DNA of 64,000 nucleotides. Origin: Atriophallophorus winterbourni (taxonomy: Eukaryota > Platyhelminthes > Trematoda > Plagiorchiida > Microphallidae). The position numbers were made by a program, and so were the translations under genes. Below the pieces are notes generated by a model. That model was not told the DNA's origin and searched no databases. It saw only the letters and a list, made by a program, of their open reading frames with translations. The stretch lies in assembly GCA_013407085.1 (NCBI GenBank), contig JACCGJ010005545.1:1-64000 (forward strand), in the 5' to 3' direction. Below, in pieces: positions 49,801 through 59,639 of the stretch; position 1 is the first letter of the stretch; the number at the start of each line of letters is the position of its first letter.

Positions 49801-52800
49801 ACCCATTTGCTTTCAGCTATTATGTAGCAGCGGGGTTGTTTTGTGAAAATTGATGGTAATATCTGGTTAATGAGATGGATAATGCTATGTTGATGCTTTT
49901 ACAACTAGATAACCACCAATTTATTAAATAATTGAGCTAAAATTTTGAGCATCTCCGATGAAGCTTTTTCTGTAGATATGGCCAATTTATTCACTTGTTG
50001 AACTAAACATTTCTAACCAGGTGTTTTTAGGTGCTACGTTTTGTTGTTTTATAGACCGTTGTCCGAATTCACCAAATCACGTTAGTTTTTAGATTCCTTG
50101 AGTATTTCCATCGTGACTTTATTATCTGATCCGTTGTCCCACATTTTACTTGGGAATTTCCGAATATGGGCTCTTGTTTTCTATACCCTGCTTTGAAAAG
50201 CATCTCGCCTATTTAAACGGTATTCTTCTGCCCACGTTGTTCTAACAAAAGCAATAGTTTGCTTACCTACTCAGATTTGATAACAACCTGTTTAATGTTG
50301 CCATGATTTTTTAACCGAAAAATCTGCGCGGCCAAGCTTCACAATATATGTTCCAATGTATTCATTATTTGCGACCCACATTATTAATATCATATTCTTG
50401 TCCATTGCTACCTTTTACTTACAGTGGATCACAGAAGAATCGGTGCTGCCTCTTCTAGAATTTCTCACCAGTCATCCTCGTAGTCCTCAGCTGTTAGATC
50501 CTTCGCCAGCATCACAAAGTGCAGGTTCATCAAATTTACCGACCGGAAAGGAAATTCCCGGCCTACTCCGTGGTCTGAAGCATCTCTTACATAGCTTTGA
50601 TGTTCACGTAAACATAATTGATTACTCCTTTTCGGATGAACAAATTCAGCCGAAAGCTAATTCCGACAACGGCACCCCAGATTCCACTAACATGCACAAA
50701 GAATCGTCAGTCCCTTCGGGTTCTGGTGTTGGAATTCAACCGTTACCTGCCTCCGTTATCACTGGTTCAGCTGCGCTGCAAGAAATCGAAGTCACTGTGA
50801 ACAATTTATTGAAGTCACAAAAACTGTTTGTCTATTGGTAAGTGATTTACTTGTTACGATGATCTTGGCACAGTATTTCAAGTAAATTAATTATGGCAGG
50901 TTTAGAGAAGGTTGTCATAGCCGGGGGTGGCAGTGGGGATAAGCTCGCACTGTCTATAAAATGCTCCCATATGGCGTGCGTCTCAAATAGCCTCTGACAA
51001 CCAAGTCCAGCTTCTGGCCTGTACGAGTGGCTCACCGAGCCCTCCCGGATCTGCTTCTACCAACAGGAGAAGGGGCGCGGGTGAGTGACTGACGCCTAAA
51101 AACCAGTTAGCTTCGGGCAGATGGAGCTCGTTATCCTGGGAGGGCATTTCATCCAAGGGAAGGAAAACTCTGATTTTCAACCTCCGCTGCCTTGTGGGAT
51201 ACCCGATCGCCGGAAAGGCTTCGGGAGAAAACCCTGAGGAAAAATCTGGAGCAGACGGTTAGTTGGTGCACACTACCTCTTTCTGGCAACTCCCTGCTGC
51301 CTTGCAGGTCGCACTTGGTTGTGCAAAGGCTAGAGAAGCTGACTCGAACAAACGCCGAGTGGTGCTGGGGACGCCGCTTTGTACCCAAATTCCCAAGACT
51401 TAAAAAAAAGCCGATTCATCCCTCCTGAGGAGATAGTCGCACAAAAGTAAAGTAAAAGTAAAGGTTTAGAGCTTCCCAAAAATGTTTATACTATTAGGTC
51501 ACCTTAATTTAAACTCGAACTTTAACAGGCGATAGCGGCAAGGGAACTACTGTGGTATTTAGTCATACATCGTTACCCGTGCTCCAATATAATACTTGTA
51601 ACCATTGTGTTAGAGAAGTACCTCACAGTTACACGTCCCTGATAAATAAACTAATTCGATCCCATGCATGCTACATGTTCTGTCATTATACAGAGTCGGA
51701 TGTGACTTAGCTTTTATTTTGAAAATTGGCTCGTTGCCATTGTTCATGTCTTGATCCTATGAATAATTAACAAACCACTATATTTTCAACTGAACTTGTC
51801 TTGACTCCAAAATTATTAAAAGATTTTACTCTTCACCTGTTTTTAATCTCAATTCTTGCAAATCTACTAAAGAGATTCCGCTCGATAAATTTTAAGAAAT
51901 TGAATACTTATTTTTTAGTTCTGTCGCTTTGTGGTTCACCTACCAGTTCGTGCATTTTAATTTCCATTGAAGGCCAGTAGAACCGATGCTTCTATTTGAT
52001 TGTAGTAATATAACGCATAATAGATTTTTTGCATAAATGGCATAGTGATACCTTATTTTTACCGCCGCCAGTTTACCTAGTCGCATCATTCCACGTTTCT
52101 TCATATGGCACTGCTTTGCATGTCAGTAATTTTATTCTGTAAACCGATATTTTGTTTTTATCCACCTGTTTTCATATTAAATGGTTCTCCACCCTTCTTT
52201 TCGACAGCTTGAAATCATCCAGCTTCGATTTGCTCTGTTCATTGGTCATCGTAATCTACTTGACTGTGCTTCACCTTTTCCTGGAGGTGAGTTGCTTTTC
52301 AATCCGCTGTCTGTGTTGACTTAGCGACTGACTTCGTAAGCACGCGTACTGACCAATCCGAGAGTGTAATAAATTTCTTTCAATCGTTTTGATAAAATCG
52401 TTTATACTTTTATCTTTTTATCAAACCTTTTATATATTCTGACTTATTATCATATTATAAATTCCTTGGAGCCCTTGACTAATCATTACCGTACTTTGGT
52501 ATCCATTATATGGGGCGAAAATATATCGACTGTTGGATTTTATTTACTCTGAACTGAACCAGTGTAAGGGTCTTAAAACCGTTGTTTTGCTAGACTAGAA
52601 TTTTTTGCTCTAAAGTGACCCATAGCTTCAAAAGATTACACTAACATGAAATCTGGCCTCCAACCATTCCATTTTGTATACGTCGCTCATTTTTAGAATT
52701 TAATCAAGGACTGATTCAATCATAGAAGTTTGAATGGATTTCCCCACACATTACAATAATGATCTCATTTTTGTTCTAGCATCCCTCTGGTTTTCGGAAA

Positions 52801-52842
52801 TTTGCCAAATGCATTGGAGTGGAATGCTCTAAAGCCGACTGA
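37857..52842 (+). CDS. NCLN: Nicalin (BOS complex subunit), 12 exons
   Basis: Exons: 37857-37974, 38033-38187, 38214-38352, 38389-38480, 38511-38591, 39215-39318, 40685-40782, 47241-47407, 48535-48900, 50425-50837, 52208-52286, 52780-52842. All junctions are GT-AG with matching phase; the sum is 1,875 bp, 624 residues. Human nicalin is about 563. Domains: N-terminal signal-like segment (residues 1-20), M28-peptidase-like lumenal domain with I-L-C-A-H-Y-D (residue ~185) and [17 protein letters not shown] (~235-255), L-A-W-E-H-E-R-F (~345), and a C-terminal membrane helix [13 protein letters not shown] (~590-603). Nicalin is a catalytically inactive peptidase relative in the ER membrane that, with NOMO and TMEM147, forms the BOS part of the multipass translocon. 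Residues ~513-558 are a Ser/Pro-rich stretch that I do not recognise from vertebrate nicalin. Exon 1 is the least certain, since its acceptor is weak. Introns 1-4 are 58, 26, 36 and 30 bp; later introns are full of repeats. Confidence 0.9.
38592..39214 (+). other. Nicalin intron 5
   Basis: The first long intron, 623 bp. No repeat recognised; the frame at 38,861-39,097 has no recognisable content. Confidence 0.6.
39437..39580 (+). mobile_element. SINE-like element S7, internally deleted
   Basis: In nicalin intron 6. Has TGCTAAATTGATT and GAAAACACGTTGGAGTCTCA, lacks the middle (CTGTCTAGGCCTGGG), then CAGGTGCAG and CTTGCCTGCATCCAGGC. Old, diverged copy. Confidence 0.7.
39896..40070 (+). mobile_element. 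SINE-like element S8, 5'-truncated
   Basis: In nicalin intron 6. Starts at the inverted repeat (ATCGGTAGTGACC...CTCACTACC), then CCTGGGCAACCTGACAGC and CTGGATCGGGCTTGTG, with a CATATATACATGCAT tail. Confidence 0.8.
41583..41640 (+). mobile_element. SINE-like relic
   Basis: CTCCTGTCTAAGCACGGGCG followed by ACCTGGCAGTATC and GGCTCAT aligns with the S-family segment CTGTCTAGGCCTGGGCAACC / TGACAGTATC / AGCCCA. Only about 60 bp recognisable. Confidence 0.4.
41880..45260 (+). mobile_element. RTE-type LINE R3 in nicalin intron 7
   Basis: Endonuclease: M-N-V-R-T-L at 41,901; a 152-codon frame 42,003-42,461 with [19 protein letters not shown] (about 42,320) and [24 protein letters not shown] (43,550), [11 protein letters not shown] (43,618), [14 protein letters not shown] (43,790) and D-Y-A-D-E (YADD-like, 43,921). 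C-terminal: K-G-R-V-Y-K-A-T-L (44,245), then after the SINE insertion C-E-T-W-A-L and [11 protein letters not shown] (44,708). Diverged from R1/R2. The 3' end was not fixed. Several stops. Confidence 0.75.
44276..44515 (+). mobile_element. SINE-like element S9 with perfect 11-bp TSD
   Basis: 240 bp, inserted in the RTE frame after K-A-T-L. Flanked by TACATTGCGCG at 44,265-44,275 and again at 44,516-44,526. Tail CCCATACCATACCA. The stem-loop GGTAGTGAG (44,341-44,349) / CTCACTACC (44,374-44,382) is perfect. Confidence 0.92.
45283..45520 (+). mobile_element. SINE-like element S10 with perfect 13-bp TSD
   Basis: 238 bp, flanked by ACTAGTATAATGC at 45,270-45,282 and 45,521-45,533. Inverted repeat GGTAGTGAG/CTCACTACC perfect. 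Tail CATACATACATACAT. Confidence 0.92.
45545..45790 (+). mobile_element. SINE-like element S11
   Basis: Complete copy starting ATACACGGATGTGCAATCG, 11 bp after the TSD of S10. Inverted repeat GGTAGTGAG / CTCACTGCC. The tail CAAACATACATGATGATG merges into a possible ATGATGAT duplication. Confidence 0.85.
46080..46760 (+). mobile_element. RTE R3-related 3' end, second copy
   Basis: 46,095-46,180 (AACGTGCACTAATTCTG.. to ..GTATTGCCGGTGAAAATTC) aligns with 44,697-44,770 of R3 (the [11 protein letters not shown] segment). ACCTTGTTCAGTTG (46,321) aligns with TCTTGTTCAGTTGG (44,947). 46,647-46,710 aligns with 45,092-45,140. A SINE interrupts it. Confidence 0.6.
46418..46646 (+). mobile_element. SINE-like element S12 with 12-bp TSD (1 mismatch)
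   Basis: Flanked by ATCCGCACACAA (46,406-46,417) and ATCCGCTCACAA (46,647-46,658). The tail has changed to CATTCATTCATTCATT. Inverted repeat GTTAGTGAG / CTCACTACT. Inserted in an R3-related RTE end. Confidence 0.85.
47880..48280 (+). mobile_element. RTE R3-related 3' relic, third copy (intron 8)
   Basis: 47,900-47,965 reads [10 protein letters not shown] then R-I-L-E-W-G-P, the KKLTVALxxVGxxRLPxWGPK segment of the RTE C-terminus. 48,235-48,270 (ATATTACTGTCATGCTTGTA) aligns with 45,223 in R3. Confidence 0.5.
48338..48410 (-). mobile_element. SINE-like relic S15
   Basis: GTGCCACACAGTCAGACTGC and GGTTGTCTAGGCCTAGAC are the minus-strand forms of the S-family 3' half. No ends recognisable. Confidence 0.5.
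49330..49655 (+). mobile_element. Two S-family SINE pieces in head-to-tail array (S13a, S13b)
   Basis: S13a (49,330-49,425) is a 3' half without tail: TGTTATCTGTCTAGGCATGG to CTGGATCAGGCTTGTG. S13b (49,426-49,655) follows without spacer, starting at CACCACTTCTGTGCTGTG, with GTAGTGAG / CTCACTAT, and a CATACCATACCACACC tail. In nicalin intron 9. Confidence 0.8.
50908..51461 (+). mobile_element. Non-autonomous repeat N1, copy b, with 10-bp TSD
   Basis: About 554 bp in nicalin intron 10, starting AAGGTTGTCATAGCCGGGGG and ending in AAAGTAAAGTAAAAGTAA. Flanked by AGGTTTAGAG at 50,898-50,907 and 51,462-51,471. The TSD plus the A-rich tail show it moved by a LINE-type mechanism. No protein-coding content recognised. 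Confidence 0.85.
51472..52207 (+). other. Rest of nicalin intron 10
   Basis: AT-rich, pyrimidine-rich near the exon 11 acceptor (TTTTCGACAG). Nothing else recognised. Confidence 0.5.
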
Positions 52843-52922
52843 TTCGCTACCTGCGGATAATGAACTTTTTAATGGATCCTGTATTTTTATCTTTTGCTGT
52901 TTTTATTGTTGCTTCGTGTGCC

Positions 52923-52928
52923 AATAAA
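52923..52928 (+). terminator. Polyadenylation signal of nicalin
   Basis: AATAAA 80 bp after the TGA at 52,840-52,842, in T-rich 3' UTR sequence. It is the first such hexamer after the stop. Confidence 0.65.
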
Positions 52929-53249
52929 TATATGAGGAAATATTCTGTTTTTGCACCGGTCTCAATTGATAGTGGCTTTAAATTTCTACTTTGTCAACTA
53001 TTTCTTCAAGTCACATGCCACCCAAGTGCCTGCCCGCTTAATGCAGAAGACACGAACTGGGCTTTGTAAGCTTGTAATACACTTAGTTTTAACAAATGGA
53101 TTCTGTTACTCGCATCCCAAGCAACACCATCCAATTTCCCAATGCTTGTAACCATAAATTTTATCTTCCTAGCCTTTGAAAAGATTCAATGATCTGAAAA
53201 CCCAACTGTAATTTTACAGTCTTCTTTCAACATCAGTACTATTAGAAAT

Positions 53250-53345
53250 TAATCAAAAAATAAGCGTATCTAACCCATTTCTCATTGTTGATCTCATTTT
53301 CATGAGGTGCTGGCTATACCAATCTAATTTGATAATAGTATCAAA
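53250..53345 (+). repeat. Dispersed repeat, copy 1
   Basis: TACCAATCTAATTTGATAAT and the surrounding ~90 bp resemble 55,740-55,850 (TACCAATCTAATTTGACAAT). The pair flanks LINE C. Confidence 0.4.
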
Positions 53346-53699
53346 GCTTGCCTTGAATTAGTCTTTCACTTCATTAACCCAGCAATCATTCGGTGCGCGC
53401 TTTTCGTATTTTGTTTTTTATCGTTTTAAGTGTTTCATGATATCACAGAGATGGTTTTCGTTTTTCAATTGCTCCGCATTCCTCACGATGTCTAGTGGAA
53501 TGCGTGCTGTAATCACATTGCTCAGGGTAATTATCTTCACCAGCCGAGATTTAGCGATGGGTAACTTTAGAAGGGCACTCAGGAGGATGACCCGGTACTC
53601 TCTGCTAGAGGCACATGTTCAGGTGTTTTAATATGCTATTGGCAGGACTTGAAATCAAAATCATTTGCGAGCGATGATATCACTATATTTTGTGTTTGT

Positions 53700-55260
53700 A
53701 CCGCCGGGCAGATGGAGCTCGTCAGCCTGGAGGGCTCGTCTAAGGGAAGGAAAACCCTGATTTCAAACCTCCGCTGCCTTGCGGCATACCTGATTGCGGG
53801 AAAGGCTTCGGGAGTTAACCCTGAGGAAAAATCCCTGCTACCTTGCAGGTTGCACCTGGTCGTGCAAAGGCTAGAGAGGCGTACTCGAACAATCGCCGAG
53901 GCACTTCAAAAGAGGCGCAAGAACCCTCAAAATGGTCACCGGCCATCACGAAGGAAAAACCGCTGCCTTGCGGTAAGACTTTTGAGTCAAAGGCTCCGGG
54001 TGGGGTCCCCTAAGCTAACCCCCTACTTCGGCCTTGGCAACCGGGTAGTATGTCGCCTTCAACAAGAATCATGTAACCACTTCAACTTCATCATGTACCC
54101 TCTTCACGGTATACTTGTTGGCACATTGTCTGTAAAGACTTGTGTAATAATAATATATAATAATCACTATATTTTCTGCCTGCACCGACGCTCTCTGCAA
54201 CGCCTGCTGAAAAAGACCCTTTCTATCATAACCTCACAACAGTCCTCAAAAACGTGCCACAGAAAAACTGTGTAGTGGTATTGGGTGATTTCAATGCTAG
54301 AGTTGGTGCAGATTACGAGTCTTGGCAAAACTGTTTCGGAAGGTTCGGTGTAGGTAAAACCAATGAAAATGGACAACGCCTTTTAGAAATGTGCACACAG
54401 TTCAATCTTTGTCAGTAACTTTCTTTCAAACAAAACCACAGCATAAAGTCTTTTGGAAACATCCTCGCTCTAAGCATTGGCATCAACTTGATCTTATTCT
54501 TGTTAAGCGCATTAAGACTACACGTGGGCTAAGATACTGTCAGGTTGCCCAGGCCTAGGCAGGTATGAGAAAGAAAATAGAAATGGTAGTGAGGATGTAC
54601 GGCACTTTGCTTGTATCAGGCTTGTGCTTTCATACATAAGCGCACTAGTATAGGAAGCGTGCTCATCACCAGATCATATCAAAGCGCAGAATGCGACACT
54701 GATCATTCACTGGTCTGTGCAAAACTGAAGCTTCCCCACACGAGATTTCACCGCACCAGATTGTCTGCAAACCTAGGATAGACGTCACTCGCATGTGCGA
54801 ACCTAATCTAACTGCGAGATTCGCAAAAGCCTTCACAGCCGAGTTCAACAAGAACCCCACTCGTATCTGCTTCAGAAAACTGGGAATCGATAAAAAGCTG
54901 CATATGCTGAGACGCACTTTCCACTTTCGGTCCGAAGAAAGCTTGAACGAGCGACTGGTTCAAAGTAAAACTTCTGAGATGACTGCTGTGTTGGATGAGA
55001 AACGGTCAGCATTCTTGAGGTTCAAAGGTATGCCGACAGACGTAAACTTACGACTACTAAGAGCAGCTAGAAATAAGGTCCAACAGACTGCAAGGCGATG
55101 TGCAAACGACTATTGGACTGAAATTCGCCTCAATATCCAAAAAGCTGCGGACACCGGAAATGTTCACGGTATGTATGATGGGATCCAGAGAGCCATTGGT
55201 CCAAACAAACTTAAAACTTAAAGGGAGAGATTGTTCCTCCCGAATTGGACTGTTCAGTCA
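53700..55260 (+). mobile_element. RTE/L1-type LINE C (5' region and endonuclease) with SINE insertion
   Basis: 53,700-53,900 shares its sequence with N1 (GGGCAGATGGAGCTCGT and on). The endonuclease is clear: V-V-V-L-G-D-F-N-A-R-V-G-A-D (about 54,265-54,310), N-E-N-G-Q-R-L-L-E-M (54,365), W-K-H-P-R-S-K-H-W-H-Q-L-D-L-I-L-V-K-R (54,460-54,510). After the SINE come D-T-D-H-S-L-V-C-A-K-L (54,700) and the linker to the RT, with A-R-F-A-K-A-F (54,825) and I-Q-K-A-A-D-T-G-N / Y-D-G-I-Q-R-A-I-G-P (55,135-55,200). This is the type often annotated as craniofacial-development-protein-2-like. The RT is missing. The early part is frameshifted, and a 142-codon frame (54,793-55,221) remains. Confidence 0.75.
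54515..54636 (-). mobile_element. SINE-like element S14, fold-back copy with 11-bp TSD
   Basis: The left part (54,515-54,592) is the minus-strand form (CACGTGGGCTAAGATACTGT to AAATGGTAGTGAGG). The right part (54,595-54,636) is the plus-strand 3' end (GTACGGCACTTTGCTTGTAT, tail CATACA). The whole is bounded by TAAGCGCATTA (54,504-54,514) and TAAGCGCACTA (54,637-54,647). A 5'-inverted insertion is the simplest reading. Confidence 0.8.
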
Positions 55261-57480
55261 TTCAAAAAGCTGTAAAACATGAAATTCATGCGATTGTGAT
55301 GTACATCCATGGTCTACATCAACCGACGGAAGCCAACAACATTATCAAAGTTTCGACTGTTTCTCCGCTCGGCGATCATGAAAGTGGTTTATGAATTCTG
55401 TACTAAAATGGCAGTAATGCGTCATTTAGTTAGAGCAAAAATTCTTCGTTGTCAACTTCAAACGTTTAATGCGTATTCAACGAATAATTACGGAATAATT
55501 AAGATTTCATCAACTGTTGCAATCGTTTTATGTCATCAGATGCTAGAGTCAGTCTGGGTGCGGCGTTTTTCTTTTTTCTCTTTTCAATCAACTTTATTAC
55601 TGGTGTAGCGAATACATACCATACTGCAATGCTAAAAATGAACTGAAAATAAAGGAAAGGGTTATTAATTGATATATTGCTTCATATTTTTATTGGAGTG
55701 AATTGCCGCCTAAATCTGATCACAATGATATTCAGTACCACGATAAATTAATAGAACAATAAGCGTTATTCATTGATCATGTATTCGTAAGGCTCTTGCT
55801 GTACCAATCTAATTTGACAATAATGTCAAAGCTCAGGATTGACTGAGTATTTGCTTTTCTTTCGAAAGCTTACATTTTTGTTTCAGTTGACCATATTATG
55901 ACTTTTCACTCGATTATTTGTGTATCATCTACTACTCAGCTTATCGTAGTTCGTGCAACACTGTTCGGCTTATTAACCTTAAGCATTGTGTGGATTTTAT
56001 CTATATTTGCGGTTTAATTCTTCCGTCCCATGCCTAATAATTGATTGCAGATGTTACTTTCTTTTAAATAGTCATCAGGCAGAAACTATATTTCATCCGT
56101 TTTTATGTTGCTCTTATCGGTATTTTGTGTGCTCAACAATAAGAGCCATTTTAATAATAATCTAATAGATTCTACGTATCACGTGGTTAATAATGTTGTT
56201 TGCGTACAACTTTTGTACAGCTGCTCAATCAGTACTCATTTGATACGTGTTATGTTTTCGTTCGTGTATTGTATTCGGTTTCATAAAGTGAACAAAATCT
56301 AACGCATAGAATAAGGTATTCTTGTGGTGTCTCATAAATATCTGCAGGCCTAGATGCTTGCATGATGCCTGATTATGCGATCTTAGTACGTAATCTTTGT
56401 AGCGACGCTGCAGCAAGTTCCCACACGCAGCTCAATACTGGCGTCAATCAATAGGGCACGATGCTGTACTTGCGTTGCATAATCGCATATTGCATGCACG
56501 TTGACCCCGCTCGCTCGAACTCAACAACAGGTCTGCATCAAAATCGTATTCGTCCTCATCTTGCATTGCGCCGCGGTCAAATATTAGAGTGATATTGCCA
56601 TAGCACCCAGATCAATGCACAGCGTTCAGTAAAATCGCGACGTTGCCTGCGCATAATTGCCGTTTAGCAAACACCAGGATTCTTCAACTTGAAGCTATTC
56701 TTCACTTTCACTTGCGAAAAAATTTCATGTGAATCCGTCTTACCAAAGTTAATAATATTTCACTCGTATTTACAAATTAATTTCCCGTGACCGATCAGGT
56801 GTCGTATTCCTGGTTTCAACAAACCGCAAACAATTTGTCTGCGCTTCAACATAGACGATCAAAGTAATGGTAGTGACGTTGGCTTTGTTTACCGCTTGAA
56901 GATAGTTCCCATCAAAATATTTTCCCTTAAGTTAAATATTGTCTGAGCAAAATGCGGTTGTTGGCGTGTTCCATTGCCTTTGCTTGCTTAGATCACAATC
57001 TCTTAAAACTAATAGCGATGGTTTAACGTAACAGATTGATGTTTTCCAACCATATACGCGTGAATGCAGCGTAACTGCCGTTGATGTTTTATATATATCC
57101 TAACCAACACGATGTACCAATGTGCAACTTTCATAACAGTGTTGCTGATTGTCATAATGCTCCACTAGTAACAGATCGTGGAAAATCGGGATAAATTATT
57201 TATCATCAACTTACGTATCCAATAGTAATGCCGCCAAAATGGTATAAGGTGGTGTAACTGAGCATTTCCTCGCGCAAGTAGCCTGACAGCCGCATCATTG
57301 AACAAGATTCCAGTGAATCGCAAGGTATAACCTAGAAAATAAGGATTATACACAAATGATACAACGATTTGCACCTTAGGTTTAATCTCTATCTGTATAT
57401 TTTGTTAGTCAATTTTCAAACTTGTCAATATTTTGAAAATACACTATTGAGTACCGGATCTTTTAAAATATTTACTGCTG
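55261..57480. other. No recognised gene
   Basis: The first ~100 bp may still belong to LINE C. 55,740-55,850 is the second copy of the dispersed repeat at 53,250. The frame at 55,309-55,608 and the others have no recognisable motif. The DNA is AT-rich. Confidence 0.3.
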
Positions 57481-57481
57481 A

Positions 57482-57487
57482 TTTATT
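57482..57487 (-). terminator. Polyadenylation signal (minus strand)
   Basis: AATAAA on the minus strand, 31 bp beyond the proposed stop codon at 57,520-57,518. Confidence 0.4.
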
Positions 57488-57517
57488 CACAAAAAGCAAT
57501 GTGGCCACATATCAATA

Positions 57518-57934
57518 TCATTTCAGAATCCCATCACCATAAGCCGCCTTCGCTGTGCACCTAATTGTGGAAATGAGAAATTTGCCGTCTTTGGCTCTGT
57601 ATTTCTGGTTTTCTGACTGCATGTTAATATATCTTAAGTGTATACAACCACATCCTAGTTACACAGGCCTTTCAAATAGTTAAAAAAGACTCCGTTTTTA
57701 GCCATACCTCTTCTGACGTCCCCACACAAATAACAAATGATGACTTGGATGAATTTCGAGTTAAAACATCGTTATTTGTGTTTCTTTCGGGTTTCGTTAG
57801 GTGTTCCGGTCCAGTATCATTCAAGCACCTTCTCTTGCGCCAACGGTATCGTGTATGTCCACAATCACGAGGTATGCATGAAGACATAGATGACCATGTT
57901 GACCATATCCCCACGGGTATTTCGCAGTTGGGAC
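57518..57934 (-). CDS. 3' end of a gene with a thrombospondin type-1-like repeat (2 exons)
   Basis: Minus-strand exon 57,934-57,708 (acceptor TTTTAG, donor GTATGG) encodes C-E-I-P-V-G-I-W-S-T-W-S-S-M-S-S-C-I-P-R, then D-C-G-H-T-R-Y-R-W-R-K-R-R-C and, further on, V-I-C-V-G. This matches the WxxWSxxC..CG..xRxRxC plan of a TSP1 repeat, found in secreted or membrane-bound adhesion proteins. After a 91-bp GT-AG intron, exon 57,616-57,518 continues in phase with 32 codons to a TGA. An AATAAA follows 31 bp later. Exons upstream (higher coordinates) were not identified with confidence. It could be a chance frame. The cysteine and tryptophan spacing and the matching splice sites argue otherwise. Confidence 0.45.
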
Positions 57935-58079
57935 CTAAAATACATTATTATATATAAAAATGTTGAAAAAATTAAAACCACTAATCCTGGTTCAGAATCA
58001 TATCATTAAAGTTTGCCGCCTCCATGTTTCGGCTGAATTTAGGACCTCCCGGAATTTGTTATACTATTATAAATGAAAC

Positions 58080-58330
58080 TTCATCTGACCAACTCAAAAA
58101 ATTATCAACATCGTTTTAGCGGATGCTTCTTTGAGCAAGCACTCGTCGACAAACATCTCTGTTACTAACAATCTGTTATCATCCGAAACAATGAATTCTT
58201 CCAATCATCACTGTTGAAAACTGTTATTTCGAAACAGTGCATCATTTACCATGGTTCAAAGATTGCGGATAACCTCTCGCTTGACACCCAGGTTGATATG
58301 CAAATCAGGAGAGCAGTTGCGATCATAAGT
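58080..58330 (+). mobile_element. LINE C-type RT C-terminal fragment
   Basis: C-I-I-Y-H-G-S-K-I-A, D-N-L-S-L-D-T-Q-V-D-M-Q-I-R-R-A (58,235-58,315) matches the FxYLGSxIS..xxxDxEVxxRIxKA block downstream of the RT in these elements. Short and isolated. Confidence 0.5.
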
Positions 58331-59639
58331 TCATAGGGAATGTTACTGAGCACGCGCTAGTAGACATATTCAAGCAGGTAAGCCAGCTAAAGATATGAAG
58401 AATGGCATTCATGAAAAATATAGACGAACAAATTCATTATAGAGTTGTGCATGATATTTAATTATTTAAAAGCTAAATTTAACCACAATATTTAAGTTTA
58501 AAGCTACTGATATATTGAGAAACACCGAATATTCTAGATCAATCACTGACCAATGTATGGCGTTGTGAGCAACAAACAACCCAAATGTCGCAATTTAGTC
58601 GCTGTGTCAACTGACATTGACCGCACTCGCTTGCATTAGATTAGTGTAGGGCTTTGTTAGGCAGATAGGCAAATGGGTCTTGGCTTTGACTACCTGCATA
58701 ATACTTCCATAATTTCGATAGGATGTTTAGCGGAAGCGCCAAATTGATGTGGTGGATGTAGTGCCACATAAGCTTTCTCCAGGTTTTCATTGCCACCGTT
58801 GCTATAAACAGAACCCTGTATAGCAAGCGTGAGTTAACCGAAAAATTTTCAAATTTTAATAACGATTCTTCATCGTCCTATTATCGATAGACTTAAACTG
58901 ATTTCTTACTTTGCACTATCTTGTATCTCACGAGTTCTACTGTTTTCCGGTAATTTTCCAGCACCTTTCAAAAATGAGCTAATAAGATGTTGCGATTATA
59001 TTATTTCTTGTGCCAAATCTAACTCTTACAAAAGTGTGCTGGAAATTTTATGGAAACCGCACTTTTCATCTTGTGTTGGACTTATTTATTCTATTTTCAT
59101 TGACATTTCCCGTCCATTATACAGCGAACTAGATAAATCTAACTCTCTATGAATTATCTGATAGAAGCATATTATCTTACTCTAAGATAACTATATCAGG
59201 GATCCGTCCTCCCAGGGGCCTCGTGATATCTCTGTGGACTGAACATTCAAGGAAACATTTATCTCGTTTATACATTGTGTGCTATATCGTCTTTAAAGGT
59301 TTCTATAATAGTGTACTTATTTAATCAAATATTAAATTAGAGCTGAAATTTTTATATTTTTGAATAAAGCTTTTGTTTTCCTTAAATTCTTCATGAAATA
59401 TTAAACGTTACTTTCACAGTTTGCTTTTTACCGTGTGGATCGCGTCACTCCGATCCAACGCATTTACTTCACCCTGCTTATCTGATAAAATGGCGAACAC
59501 TTTAGCCAGGACTCCCAACCGTCTAGTTGGCAATTATGAAAATAAAGGTAAAAATGACAGATCCCGTGTTCCCACGCTCTCCGCTCTCACGCTCTTTGCT
59601 CTCTGCTCAAAATGCTTCACATGATCTCAAACTGCATGC
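58331..59639. other. No confident feature
   Basis: A possible minus-strand exon 58,815-58,694 (acceptor TATACAG, donor GTAGTC) encodes about 40 residues, but its phase does not fit the TSP1-like exon below it. Otherwise AT-rich without recognised content. Confidence 0.3.

Noticed and set aside
55309..55608. 99-codon plus-strand frame after LINE C
   Set aside because: No motif, no splice context, AT-rich; likely a random frame or LINE remnant.
58694..58815. Possible coding exon on the minus strand
   Set aside because: Splice-like ends and a 40-codon frame exist, but the phase does not fit the TSP1-like exon and no domain is recognisable.
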